This document shows, piece by piece, positions 39,494 through 51,032 of a stretch of 64,000 nucleotides of DNA. Source of the stretch: Pyropia yezoensis (taxonomy: Eukaryota; Rhodophyta; Bangiophyceae; Bangiales; Bangiaceae); NCBI GenBank assembly GCA_009829735.1, contig CM020618.1, positions 43,042,878-43,106,877 on the forward strand. The letters are read 5' to 3'. The notes beneath the pieces were generated by a model. The model saw only the letters and a program-made list of their open reading frames with translations. It searched no databases and had not been told where the DNA came from. Both the position numbers and the translations under genes were made by a program. The first letter of the stretch is position 1. Each line of letters begins with the position of its first letter.

Positions 39494-41644
39494 CTTCCGG
39501 TGTTCAACGAGAAGCAGACCGCCGCATTCGAAGAGCTCAAGAAGCGCCTGACCACGACTCCAGTACTGGCGCTTCCTAAGCTAGAGGGCCAGTTTGTACT
39601 AGAGACTGATGCCTGTGGCGTCCAGGTGGGGTGCTCTCTACTACAACAACAACCTGATGGGCACTTCCTCCCGATAGGCTACTACAGTCGCGTCCTGACT
39701 TCCGCCGAGAAGAACTATTCCACGACGGAACGCGAGTGTTTGGCCGTTGTCTGGGCCTGCTTCCTGTTACGCCCCTACCTGGAAGGACAAGAGTTTCTCA
39801 TCCGCACGGATCACGCTAGCCTAAGGTGGCTGCTATGCATGGACAGCAGCCAAGGAAGGGTCGCCCGGTGGCGTCTACGCCTCTCGGAATTCAAGTACAA
39901 GGTGTGCACCAGAGCAGGGAGGGAGCACCACTGCGCCGACACCATGTCCCGGTTGGAGACTCCTGCAGCCGACACCGGCCCTATCCCGGAGGAAATACCT
40001 TGTTTCATCCTCCCGAATGTCGGACGTGGGTGGCATGCTCCCCTGTATGAGAAACCTGAAGCTTATCAACCGGTGACTATTCACCGGATGCTGGAGGCAC
40101 AACTGACGGATCCTAAGTGCTTGGAGCTTCGCCACCAGATGGACCTGAACCGGAGTAGTCGCTTCTCCGAATCGACAGACGGACTTCTAATACGGGTGTC
40201 ACCCTTCGATGGGGCAACTCAAGTCTACGTACCCCAGAGTCTACGAGCTGATATCCTTCGCCTGGAGCACTCATCTCCCCAAGCCGGACATCCTGGCATC
40301 AACCGGATGTATGCCTCAATGCGACGACACTACTACTGGGAAACCATGGCCAGTGACGTCCACAAGTGCCTAGAGGCTTGTATCTCCTGCGCAAGGAACC
40401 GGTTGTCCCAGAGGAAAAAGACTTCTAAGCTACGCCTGTTTCCTGCGGCGGAACCCTTTGCAAGCTTAAGCATGGACATCCTGGGGCCCCTACCTGAGAC
40501 ATCCAGTGGCAACATCTATATGCTCATCATTTGTGACCGGTTCTCCAAGTTAACTCGAGCAATCCCGCTGAGGACCATCACTGCCCTGGACGTCACGTCA
40601 GCCTTCTGCGAGTACTGGGTAGCGGCGTATGGTCCTCCAGACTCCGTCTTGACCGACAACGGCCCCCAGTTTGCATCCCTGTTCTTCCAAGGAGTTTGTG
40701 ACCTGATGGGTATCAAGAACCTGTACACCACGACGTATCACCCACAAACGAACGGCCAGGTGGAGCGATTCAACCGGACTCTGGTGGACATGCTACGGCA
40801 CTACGTTGAAGAGCATCAAAAGGACTGGGACGAGCTCCTGGCTGTCCTCACTCTAGCCTACAATTCACGAGTTCACCGGACGACGGGAGTCGCCCCACTC
40901 GACTTTGTCACCCCAAGGCGGCTGACCAACTTCTCCCTGGAAAAAATGCCAGACGGTCTCCAGCCTGCACTGAGGTCAGGTCCCGAGGCCAAGGATGAGT
41001 TCCTGGAACAACTAAAGCTCCTGCTCCCAAGAGTCAAGGAGTCAATCTCGAAGACCCAGGAGCGATACAAGCGGGACTATGACAAGGGTGTTCGGGAAAA
41101 GAACAAGGAACTAGGTGGTGGCGACTGGGTTTTTGTGGACAACCATGGCAAGACCCGGGGGAAGCTGGACTCCAAGACGGATGTGCCCTATGAGATCCTG
41201 GATACAGACGGCTGGACATTCCTCCTAGACGTGGATGGCTCCCCGTACCGGGTGAGCAGTGACCATGTTACCCGAGCTCCACCGCCAAGCAAACGGGATT
41301 TGACCCGACGCAAGCGGGCCGCAGTACCCTGGTTATCCCAAGAAGAAGGCCGAGAATATGTCTACGTCAAGTTTGTCGACCATGCCTGGAGGGACGGGCG
41401 CTTGTACCTGCGAGTGCGCTGGTTCGGGTTCAACCCGGCGGATGATACTTGGGAACCCTCTAACCGGCTCCCCATTGCGGACGTCTGCGCCTATACGCGA
41501 CGGAACGGGATTGAAGGCACTCCAGTGGCCAGAACCGGAAAAATCTTGGACCCGGACGCGGAGGAGGATGAGAAGGAAGGGGATGATCAAGATCCGCGGG
41601 GTGAGCCAAGCTCACCTGAGACAGACGCGGAACAAGAAGAATGA
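39494..41644 (+). pseudogene. B2 pol, 3' part (RNase H, integrase, chromodomain)
   Basis: An open frame encodes RNase H (ETDAC, TEREC, RTDHA), the integrase zinc region and core (MDILGPLP, LTDNGPQF, NGQVERFNR) and the chromodomain, nearly identical to B1. It has lost its protease and RT by the rearrangement, with no start of its own, so only a 3' fragment remains. Confidence 0.92.
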
Positions 41645-41781
41645 GAAAAGGGAACGGGTGTATCAAGGAAAACAAGCAATGCAATCAAGGAAAACTCAAG
41701 AGAAACAAACGCCCGTTCGAGCAACCCTTCTCTCCGCCTCTGCCCTCCTCCCAATCCTCTCACCCTCCTCGCCCTCAAGTA

Positions 41782-43899
41782 CTACTCCTGGCGCGGACGC
41801 TGTGCCGCGGGAGCACCCTCCAGAGCCGCCTCTGCCGCACGACGGGACCCAGAGGCAGACGGGATGGTATAGTGCGGAGGTCGAGTCGCCTCCAGGTATC
41901 CCGTTGCCGGATCATTACCCGTAGTCGCCTGGCGCTCCCGCTCCTCCCAATACGCCTTTCGACGCCCCTGGAAGCTAGCAAAGGTCTGCGACCACTCCTG
42001 AGCCAAGCCATGCCGCGTCAAGGCCGCAAGCAGCTCGCCAACCACCGGGCTGTCCGACATCTGGCCGCTATCCGCGCAGGCAAACACCCGGTCGACGACG
42101 TCGTTCAAGACGCTGGCGTATGTGCCCAGCACCAAGGAAGAACTAGCGCCTTCAACCTGTACCGGAAGACGACCCAGCTGGCCTTCAATCATACCCACGT
42201 CATACTGGTCGCAAGACGCACCACCTTGAGTCAGGTACCAGTCAGGCAACCGAAAGCGGGAAAGGCGGAGAGTCGGCGCCGGAATCTCAAACCGATCCGA
42301 GGTTGCCATGACCCGACGGTCGGCCAAGGCACCGGAAACCGGAGTCCCCAACTCGAGGGTGGGCACTGAACCGCCACCAGGTGTAGAAGGAGCTCGAGGA
42401 AGAACGGTCGAAGGAGCCGGAGACTGGACAGCCACGCCAAGAGTCGCCGTGGACAAGCGAGGTGCCGGAGGAGCCTGAAGAACTGGCGCACGTTGAACCG
42501 GGCGCGTACGTGCCGGAGACGGCACAGACAAGGCAGCTGGAGCGACCGGCACCACCGGAGGAAGCGGAGTTACCGCTGACGCCTGACCAACCGCTGCAGC
42601 TCATCCCGACTCTTGCACCGGCGGCCCAGTCGGCAGAAGATCAAGGGCGACCGGAGCAGGAAAGCTGCCTAGCTGCGGCCACGCCGGAAGCGGTGTCGCT
42701 AGCTGCACCTTGGCTGGAGAAGACTGGTAGATCACCTGCACCCAACCGGAGCCATCCCGACGCGGGCTGTTCTGGTCGGCAATCGCGTTCAAGAAGCTCC
42801 GGTCATGCACCGGCAGCCGACGCCGGAAGTCAATCATCGCCTGGAAGAGCTCCTTGTACTCCTCGTCCTGGCTGCACAGGAAGTCGACGGTCAACTTGTC
42901 GACAATCCAGACCATCAGGAGGTCAGGGAGAAACCAAAGCCGGTTGGACACCAAGACCTCGTGGAGCCAGTGGTTGGCCGCCAAGACCGTCATCTCGGAG
43001 GTGTACATCATGTACGGGATCGAGTGGAAGAAGCCCTTGATCGACGCCTGGGTCAGGGCGTCCAAGAAGTACCAGGTGAAAGGGATGCTGGATGGAGCAA
43101 ACCCGACCGGGATCTCGATTTCCTGCTGCTGCGGGATGACCCTGGGGTAGTATGCCGCCCGGTTAGCCTTGTCCAACTTCCAGAACTCCTGATGGTTGCA
43201 GCTCACAAGGAAGTCACGCTGACGCCCGCGTCGCTCACCTTGCTCCCGTGCCGGCGACAACTTGGAGTACTTCCGGGTCAGGAAAGGCGGCTCAAGAGCG
43301 ACCATGCTCGGACGGGGATCGCAGTTCAGGCTCCCCGAACCCTTGAGCGCCTCGTCCCAGACCTTGAGCGCCCGGTGGACGTACCCTTCCTCCTCTGGCC
43401 ACCGGAGAACGGACGCGGACACGCGGCGCTCGGTCAAGGGTAGATCCAGCACCAGCGCGAAGGGGAGATCCTCTAGACGAGCAACCCAAGAGGAACCCGA
43501 GAAGCTCTGGGAGCGGTCTTGTGCCAGGCGCATCTGGTCCGCCGTATGAAGACGAGTCTTGTCCATCTCGGTCAAGACCCCGCGCTGGAGTTCCTTGCGC
43601 CAGATGTCCAGGCAATCCTGTTGGCACTGGGCCGCGCTAGCGTTGCCGACCACCGTGGAGTAGCGCCGGCCCGCAAGAGGATCCTGCCCAAGAAGCATCT
43701 CCGGGAGTCCCACCGGGGGGGTCTCGACCGGGCGCGACACGGGAGCAAGAGGAACTCGATCCGCCTCCGTCGTGGTGACCGTCGCCGGAAACGACCTCCG
43801 AGGAACCGGAGGCAAGGGAAGGACACGGCCGCCCGAGCTCTCCTCCGCCACACTCGCCGCCGGAGCCACAGGCCCAACCTGGATCTCGGAACTGGACAT
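41782..43899 (-). pseudogene. B2 reverse ORF with one nonsense codon
   Basis: Exactly the length of the B1 reverse ORF (ATG at 43899, stop at 41782). One Trp codon became TGA (TGG to TGA at 42598-42600, after PVQESG), splitting it into about 433 and 271 codons. Other differences from B1 are scattered single substitutions. The ordered N-terminal domain and LWFLPDLL motif are intact in the first part. Confidence 0.88.
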
Positions 43900-44042
43900 G
43901 CCGTCCAGAGTCCGGGGTAACGGGAGGGTCAAGGTAAGGGGGGGGGGGACTCTCTACCTCGGCACCGTTGTGGGCGTGCTCGAGGCCGTGCATGGTGGCA
44001 CCTGGTTCGGCCCGAGGACGTGCCGGACTAGGGAGGGAGCTA

Positions 44043-44615
44043 TGTAGCATCCCTGGCCCCGACTTGGCGCTGACCCGGGACTACGACCAGAGGGCACCAG
44101 GTGCCAGAACACGGGCGCCGTGTGGTGATGGTTGGTGCCCGTGGCCCGTGCCCGGCACTGGGATGCGGTGGACTACGCTATCCACCCGTGAGAGAGGGAT
44201 TTCTGATGGGTTTTTGCATATTTGTGAGGGACTTGATTTGAGAGAATTTGAGTGTGAGATTAGTGAGTGGGAATAGAATTAGTAGTGATAGTGGCCCCCG
44301 ACCTGACGAGGTTAGACTCGGGTCGGGGCCACTCGGGGTATGGGGTGGGCTACTTGGCCAGCGTGCCGAGGCTCCCCCAGATGCACGTTAAGAGGGACAG
44401 CGAGGCGCCCTTGGCCCGCGCCCTCAGGGAAAAAGACAACTGCGCGTTTGCTTTCCTCTTCCCCGTGTGCACTACCGTGCGTATCTGTTTGCCCTGCAAG
44501 CAGGCACGTGAAGCAACAGGCATACAATTCTCGTAGTTCCCCTTTCCGCGTTACCTGTCCCCTGTCCCCCGAGGGATATTGCCACGTGTCTGAGAGGATC
44601 GAGTTTTGTACCACA
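44043..44615 (+). repeat. Family B LTR, 3' LTR of B2
   Basis: 573 bp, plus strand. Followed directly by C1 gag sequence (AGTTCCATCCC). With the inverted copy at 38922 it forms a long inverted repeat 4.5 kb apart. Confidence 0.94.
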
Positions 44616-45658
44616 AGTTCCATCCCACTCCGCTTTGTGCCCAAAAGAGTGAAGTGCATTCTTCTTGGCACGGCCCATGGCTTGGGCCTGAAAAGGACCG
44701 TACGCCACCGACTTGTTGTGGAGGGCGTAGGTCTCACAGTGAAAGATCCTCTGGTAGACCGGGTTGGCTACCTGGATCTTGGGCGGCACCTCACGTTGAG
44801 TAAAAGCCGCCGAGGCACTGGGGTAAGTTGACCCGCACTGCCTGTCGTCTGCTGCGGCGAGTTTAGTGTAGCCGCCGGCTTCTCCGAGCAAAACTCCCCC
44901 GTGAGGGGTGTACGCCCCACCGAGAATGGTGTGGCTCCCTCTTTGGGAGTCACAGGGGTCGCCCCCTGTTCGGGGCGACCTGAGACAGGCGTGGGGAGGG
45001 ATTCCCTCTGCGCCTGCGGGCTCGAAAGCCCCAATCCGGTGTGGACATTAAGGCCATCTGGCAAACTCGCCACAATCTGATTCAGAATAGTATTCGTCAT
45101 CGTGACCACCAGGTCCGGCGAATTCTGCCGCAACACATTGGTCGCCTCCCGACGGACAGTTTCCGCAAGGAGTGGATTGTCGACTCCAGTTGAGTCTGGG
45201 TCCGCCTCCGGGAGTCCACCTGAGGGGTAACCACGATCCTCGGGGGTCTTAACCGGGGGCATGGGCGCGAGCCCATCGCCGACCAACGGAGGTCCGCCGT
45301 CCTCCGAAAGCCTAGTTGGCGACGGCTCCGAGTCAAAGTTGGTTCCAACCCGAGTGGGACACGCGGGGACAGTCCTCTCACCTTGGGACGTTCCCGTTGA
45401 GTATACCACGCGATGGCCAGACTTCGGCCCACCCACATCAGAAGTGTCACCCGAACGAACTTCCGACTGCGTCGGGGTGGCCTGTTGCCCGCCCGCACTT
45501 CCAGTCCTGCTGGCTTGAGGGACCTCTTGTTCCTCTGCGACCCCAGGAACACCCTGTGTCTCACCAGTACTCCAAGGCACTGGAGTACGTGCGGCACCCG
45601 TGTACTCCCCAGACGACGGGTACGAACTAGCCATGTTGGCTAACGCTCCGTATGACAT
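44616..45658 (-). pseudogene. C1 Gag, N-terminal half, frameshifted and truncated
   Basis: ATG 45658 (MSYGALANMASSYPS) starts a Pro/Gly/Thr-rich frame to 44768. The capsid-like part (PVYQRIFHCETYALHNKSVAYG, AKKNALHSFG) continues in another frame from about 44850, so a frameshift lies there. It stops at the B2 LTR. The capsid pattern parallels B Gag (NYRLENQDQSYTRRMAKKM). Confidence 0.75.
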
Positions 45659-45732
45659 GGTCCAAGTACACCGTTCCTCTGAGACAGAGGGCCCCCTACA
45701 CCCGGGTGCACCCGGAGGTAAAGTTTACCTCT

Positions 45733-45751
45733 GTCCCCTGCTGCTCCACCA
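45733..45751 (-). promoter_or_regulatory. Primer-binding site of C1
   Basis: The minus strand reads TGGTGGAGCAGCAGGGGAC two bases after the C1 5' LTR, the same site used by families A and B. It marks the 5' end of C1 on the right. Confidence 0.82.
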
Positions 45752-45753
45752 AA

Positions 45754-46222
45754 TGTGGCAAAAACCACTCGTACACGCGACACCCAAGTTGGGGCGGTGC
45801 ACAAGGGCTGCCTCCCGTGTCGGGGGAACCGGAAGAAGTGCAAGTCGCACACACTCTATCCCTGTTGTGGGGCAATCCCCCCACTGACAAACAAGAAGAT
45901 GGTGTGTGGTCCAACAGTTTCTTGGTCGGGACGGGGACGCAGGGCCAAGCCCCGCTGTCCCTCCCCTTATCCCCCCAGGGTTCCCTCAGAATCTCGCCAC
46001 TCAGAATCTCCCACCCCAGCACCTGCCCACCGGGCCACACGAAAATTCAAGACGATAAATGCAGAGAACCCTCAAATCCAAGTTGGATTTACTACTAAGC
46101 TAGCTATCCTAAACTTAAGGAATATGGACCCAAATGCAGCGGGAGGAACGAGTCAGGCCAGTGGCGTGCCGCCCCTTGCAGGACACGTGTTTTCCCCCTA
46201 CCTGGGGGTCAATATTGCTACA
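45754..46222 (-). repeat. Family C LTR, 5' LTR of C1
   Basis: 469 bp, TGTGGCAAAAACC to ATATTGCTACA on the plus strand, followed by GAGGC (46223-46227). About 20 differences from the partner at 33287. Confidence 0.92.
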
Positions 46223-46227
46223 GAGGC

Positions 46228-47410
46228 GTAGGGATGCGGACGGGGGCTGCCGGCACACGGGCGCAGCGTGGGCTCCGTTAGAGTGGGGGCCCCGGGGTAA
46301 GAGGGCTCTCACGGGCTCCCTCGCTCCCCTCGACCGGGATTCCAACGCACCATCTTCCCCGCTACGCTTTCCCGTGGGCTCCTCAATCGTTCCCCCTTCC
46401 CCTTCACTTTCCCAACGTTCCCACGCACCCGTTCCACCTGGTACCCTACCTCCCCACACCGTGTCTCGTTACCCCGTCGCCATTGAGCCCGGCCGCGCCG
46501 CGACGAGCGCGTCGGCTGGAAAGGGCTCGACGGTTCCTGGCGGTCCCAGCGTGCCTATAGGAACGGCGGTACCTGGGGCCCAAGGCGGTCCCCTCGGTCA
46601 AGGTGCAGCGGGTCAAGGGGCTCCCGGAGGTCAAGGCGTACCGGTCGCGGGATCAGGCGGGGACTTCGTGGAACAAGAGGAACGTTGTGCGGGTCAAGCG
46701 TACGTGAAGGTTCCTGGCATGGTACCCGAAGACTTTGGTCCCGAGACGGTCACCGCTTGGCGCCGTGAAGAGGCCCGCGGTTGGGTCACCGGTACCCTGG
46801 CTCATAAGGTCCTTCGGGTCGTGGACGGGTCCTGTCCCGGTAACGCGTTCCGGAAGCAGATGACCGCTATGGTCCAAGCTCGGATCCCGGTCAAGGCCGA
46901 TCGGTCCCAGTCGATAACGGTGGTCTGGCACGCGGGAGAAGTTGGGTACGTGGAGCGGTTCAAGAGTATCCGGGACGAGGTTACCAAGGGGACCCTGCCT
47001 GCGGCCCCGGTTCCCGACTACATCGTGCTTCCATCTCCCTACTTGGACCCTACTTCCTTCAAGCCGTCCCATGGGGACCTGGTGATCAGTAGTCTCCATC
47101 GGGACAAGAACGGGATCCTTGTCAGCTGGCACCAGCAAGAGTTCCCGAGCTGCCCGGCTACCCTCCGTGGGCTCCACTACCTCCGGGTACCCCACTGGTT
47201 CGGTCACGTCGAGGTTCCTTTTGGGGCCCTGGTGGAACTTCCCCCGGTCCAGTGCTACTTCGCGGACCTCCTTCGTGCTGCGGACCCCTTTGCCTGGTTC
47301 GTGTTCCGGACCGAGTGGGCCGAAAAATATGCCCTTTATACCCCGGAGCGGGCCCGTGGTTCCGGTGAGATGTGCCTTCTTCCTCGTCTCCTTTGGACCT
47401 GGATCGACCG
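46228..47410 (+). pseudogene. Element E reverse-type ORF domain, fused in frame to C2 pol
   Basis: The frame is open from inside the C1 LTR through 46228 and into pol at 49055, 973 codons in all. After a low-complexity N-terminus it aligns with the B reverse ORF: SITVVWHAGEVGYVERFKSIRDEVTKG, GILVSWHQQEF, LRVPHWFGHVEVPFGALVELPP, MCLLPRLLWTWID. At about 47410-47455 it passes without a stop into the start of a Ty3 pol (VIAVLTGENFQVAGRV). E appears to be a remnant whose left part lies at 32316-33286 across the C1 insertion. The in-frame fusion is more likely a chance deletion joint than a designed protein. Confidence 0.6.
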
Positions 47411-48960
47411 ACCTAAGGGAGTCCGCCCACCTCGGGTTGGACTCCCCAAGAACGTAAACCCACGTCGGGTCATCGCGGTGCTGACGGGTGAGAACTTCCA
47501 GGTGGCTGGACGGGTGCAACTTGCCCCCGGCCGTGCCTGCTGTGCCCGTATCGTACTTGATACTGGGTCAGGAGCCTCCTTCATACGCAAGTCGCCATTA
47601 CCAAAGGAGATGAAGCTCCAACGCTGGAGGTCTAAAGCTGACCATCTGATCGATATCGATGGTGGGGTACTTCCCATCGTTGGTGCCGTGACCCTACCAA
47701 CTAGGTTGGGGACCCATGAGGTCGACGTGACCTATGGTGTAGTCGAGAATACATCGGTACCCCTGCTTCTGGGTACCCCTTATGTTGTAACAGAAGTGCC
47801 TTTGATTTGTGGCTCTGAGTATTGGGTCAAGTTGATGAATGGGGAGACCATCCCCATCCTTGGTAAGGGAAAGTCTGTGGCTCCTGTGACAGTCTCGCAG
47901 TCGAAGCCTGTTTGCTCCGTGAGAGAAGGGTTTACTGCTACCCTGCGTCTAGCCCGTAAAGTCACGTTGCCCCCCAACTCGGTGGCGCACGTTGACGTTG
48001 TAACTGATTACACGGGGAACGGGTTGGTGCACCCTTACCCCCGTCTTGCTCGCAAGCACCAAGTGCATGTTGCCCTTGGCACGATGAACTCCAAAGCCGG
48101 AGTCCCATGGAGGATCCAGGTTATGAACCTGAGCTCTTCGCCCAAGTACTTTAAGTCGGGAGCCAAGTTCGGCTATATCGACCAACATGAGGGACCAGTA
48201 GTAGCGGTTACCCTCAACGCGGGCGCGAGTAGCGACCCGAAGTCCGGGAAGGAGAAGCACCAAGCCAAGTCGGCCGCCTCTCCTCGGCCCCATGTGAACA
48301 TGGAGGGTGTTCCACCCAGGTTGAGGGTTCAAGTTGAACGCCTCTTGGACCAATATCACAAGTTGTGGGATGGTCAATTGGGACTCATGAGAGCCACCCA
48401 ACACCGGATCGAGTTGAAACCCGGTGCACCCCCTACACGCCAACAACCATATAGGGGAGGACCCCGTTCAAGGGCCCTCGTTAAGGAGCAAGTTGCTCGT
48501 ATGGAGGCCCTCGATGTGATCGTGGCCAGCAACGCCGAGTGGGCGAGTCCGGTGGTTATTGTCCCCAAAGTTGATGGGACCCCACGGTTCTGTATCGACT
48601 ACCGTAAGCTCAACGAGAGCACGGTGAAGGACAGTTATCCCCTACCTAGGATGGACGACTGTCTGGACTCTCTGGGGGAGGCAAGCGTGTTTTCTACCCT
48701 GGACTGTAACGCGGGGTACTGGCAAATCCTCATTGCCCCGGAGGACAGGCATAAAACTACCTTTACCTGTCACTGTGGTACCTATCAGTGCAAGCGACTA
48801 CCGTTTGGACTGCGCAACGCGCCGGCAACCTTCCAGCGCGCCATGGACATGATTCTGGCCGGAGCACGGTGGCAGATCTGTCTTGTGTACCTAGACGATA
48901 TCATTGTGTTCTTCCGAAGTCCGGAGGAGCACATTGGCCATCATGGTCAGTTGTTCAAGC
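47411..48960 (+). pseudogene. C2 pol, protease and reverse transcriptase
   Basis: Protease with IVLDTGSGASFI. RT with RFCIDYRKLNES, LDCNAGYWQI, PFGLRNAPATF and YLDDIIVFF. Just after EEHIGHH the sequence jumps to RNase H: the RT thumb and the RT-RNase H connection are missing, and the frame ends at 49055 in noncoding translation. The catalytic residues that remain are intact. Confidence 0.87.
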
Positions 48961-50922
48961 TATGGAAGCTAGTTACGACCAACTTTTGTGTGTGTTGCTT
49001 CAGCAGCTGCCGGACAAGGAGTACATGCCGGTGGGATACTTCAGCAAGGGGCTGAACTCGGCTGAGAAGAACTACGGAGTCACCGAGTTGAAAGGACTCG
49101 CAGTGGTGTGGGCGGTGACGTCACTTCGTCACTACTTAGAGGGTGAGAAGTTCCTCATGCGCTGTGGCCACGGCGCGTTGCAGTTCATCTTCAAGACGGA
49201 TTGCACGAACACCCGCCTCAACAGGTGGAGGGTGCGACTGGCACCCTTCAACTTTGATATTGAGTACCGACCTGGCAGGCAACATGCCTTTGCCGACGGC
49301 CTTTCTCGGGTACCTACCGAGGGACTGGACACTAACTCAGTCGATGAGGACATCCCCATCGTGGGGGTAGTCACGCGCTCGGGTCAGGCGTTGGACCCCG
49401 AGGCGCCAGGGAACAAGAAGTACTTGCCCCTGTCCCTGGACGAGGTGGTGAAGGCCCAGGCCGAGGGCCCCTTCTGCAAGTCGCAGAGGGATACGCTGGA
49501 TACGGTGGCGGAGAAACGGTTCTTTATTGGAGACGATGGCCTCCTCATGAGGAGGGGGGTAATCCAGGGGACTGAACAGCTTGTCGTCCCCGCATCCCTC
49601 CAGGACAGTTTTCTTGAGAGGGAGCATAATGCCCCCACAGGTGGACACCTGGGGTCTAGTAAACTGTACCAGACCCTGAGGACCAGGTACTACTGGCCGT
49701 CCAAGGTGGTGGACATCTACAGTTGGGTGGCTGCCTGCACAAGTTGTGCGCAGAACCGTCTGATGGAACGGCGGCCTACTACGGCTATGCTATTGTTCCC
49801 GGCGAAGGATCCCTTTGCCGCGTTGGCAATGCACATCCTTGGGCCCCTGCCAATGACCGAGTCGGGCAACCAGTACCTCCTCGTCATCTGTGACCGCTTC
49901 ACGAAACTTACGCGAGCGATCCCACTGGCAGAGATCACGGCCATGTCGGTCGTGTCAGCCTTCCTAGATCACTGGGTTGCCGCGTATGGCATCCCGGACA
50001 GTACACTATCGGACAATGGACCGCAATTTGCGTCCGTACTGTTTCAGGTAGTGCTGGATATGTTGGGGGTTAAGGCAAACTATGCCACCCCCTACCACCC
50101 ACAACTAATGGGCAGGTGGAGCGCTTCAACAAAACTATTGTTCGGCAGCTGCGCCACTATGTGAGTGAGCACGTGAAAACGTGGGACCAATACATTTCTA
50201 TTCTTACGACTGCCTACAATTCGCAGGTTCACTCATCTACCGGGGAAGTACCCCTCGCTTTCGTGACCCCCCGTCGCGTGCGGTCTATTGCCGTGCGGCG
50301 GCCGCTCCCAACTAGGGAGGATAGTGGCAGTACGCCTACTCCCACTGAGAGTAAGGCGGAGTTCGCTGCTAGGCTTGAAAAACTCATCCCTAAAGTGAGG
50401 GCTGAGATGGACAAATCGCAAAAGCGCTATAAGCGTACTTTTGACAAAAAGGTGCGTAACGCTAAGCATGTCCCCGAGCAGGGTGACTGGGTACTGGTTC
50501 ACTCACATACCGCAACTGGGGGTAAGTTGGTATTCCAGACGAAGGGGCCATACCAGGTCCTTCGTACTGATGGGCAGCGGTTCACCATCGAAAGTGACGA
50601 TGGAGTCCGTACAGTAAACGGACAGGACGTGGTCAAAGTTGCACCACCGCCTGCAGGCGACCCAGCTTGGGCGCGTGCGCTGAGGGCGCTGCAACTGCCC
50701 TCGCTACCTGCGGCCAAACAGGGCCCGCAGGAGTACGTGTTCCATAAGTTCATCGACCACGGGTGGGATGAGGACACTAACCGCCTCATGTTGAGGGTGC
50801 GTTGGTTCAACTACAAAGCCAAGGATGATACGTGGGAATATGTGGAGGACCTTCCCGCTGAGAAGGTTCGGGCATGCTGTGCCCGGAATGAGATTGACCC
50901 TAACAGCCCCCCCGTAACGTGA
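48961..50922 (+). pseudogene. C2 pol, RNase H, integrase and chromodomain
   Basis: RNase H begins without its first Asp-containing strand (ASYDQLLCVLLQQ). TELKGLAVVW and RCGHGALQF follow. Integrase has HNAPTGGH, CTSCAQNR, AMHILGPLP (the first catalytic Asp has become His) and LSDNGPQF, then a one-base deletion near 50104 (CACAACTAATGG for CACAAACTAATGG) moves the ERFNKT block with the catalytic Glu into the frame 50116-50922. This ends in a chromodomain (EYVFHKFIDHGW, LRVRWFNYKAKDDTWEYV). Stop at 50920-50922. Confidence 0.87.
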
Positions 50923-51032
50923 GGGAAGGCCGAGAACAGTGCCAAGAGAGTGCTTCAAGTCGAAGTGGTACGCAGAGTGGCTTTTAACTACAGCCCTAAC
51001 CCTCACACTCTCACAACAAAGGCAGCTGCCAA
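50923..51032. other. C2 convergent gap between pol and reverse ORF
   Basis: 110 bp between the two convergent stop codons. C3 keeps a similar gap (57807-57935) with the conserved GAGAGTGCTTCAAGTCGAAGTG and CCCTAACCCTC blocks. Conservation of this noncoding piece between copies suggests a shared 3' end signal. Confidence 0.55.

Larger units (their letters stand above)
35685..44615. mobile_element. Element B2: family B copy with its 5' half inverted against its 3' half
   Basis: 35685-39493 is minus strand (5' LTR 38922-39493, gag, pol up to the RT N-terminal third). 39494-44615 is plus strand (pol from RNase H, reverse ORF, 3' LTR). The outer end of the inverted 5' LTR joins pol at CTTCCGGTGTT, equivalent to 12396 in B1. 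About 670 bp of pol (equivalent to 11722-12395) is absent. This is the product expected when an LTR end attacks an internal site of the same cDNA, followed by a deletion. Sequence is about 99% identical to B1. It lies inside C1, joined to its reverse ORF at the left and to gag at the right. Confidence 0.88.
33287..46222 (-). mobile_element. Element C1: Ty3/gypsy element, minus strand, gutted by B2
   Basis: LTRs of 469 bp at 33287-33755 and 45754-46222 (around 20 differences by eye, so clearly older than A2 and B1), a GAGGC target duplication, a primer-binding site next to the right LTR, a partial gag (45658-44616) and a partial reverse ORF (34127-35684). Everything between, including all of pol, was replaced by the rearranged B2 copy (35685-44615). 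Non-autonomous remnant. Confidence 0.9.

Noticed and set aside
50982-51010. Telomere-like CCCTAACCCTCACACTC as a possible interstitial telomere
   Set aside because: A single unit inside a conserved family C noncoding block, not a tandem array.
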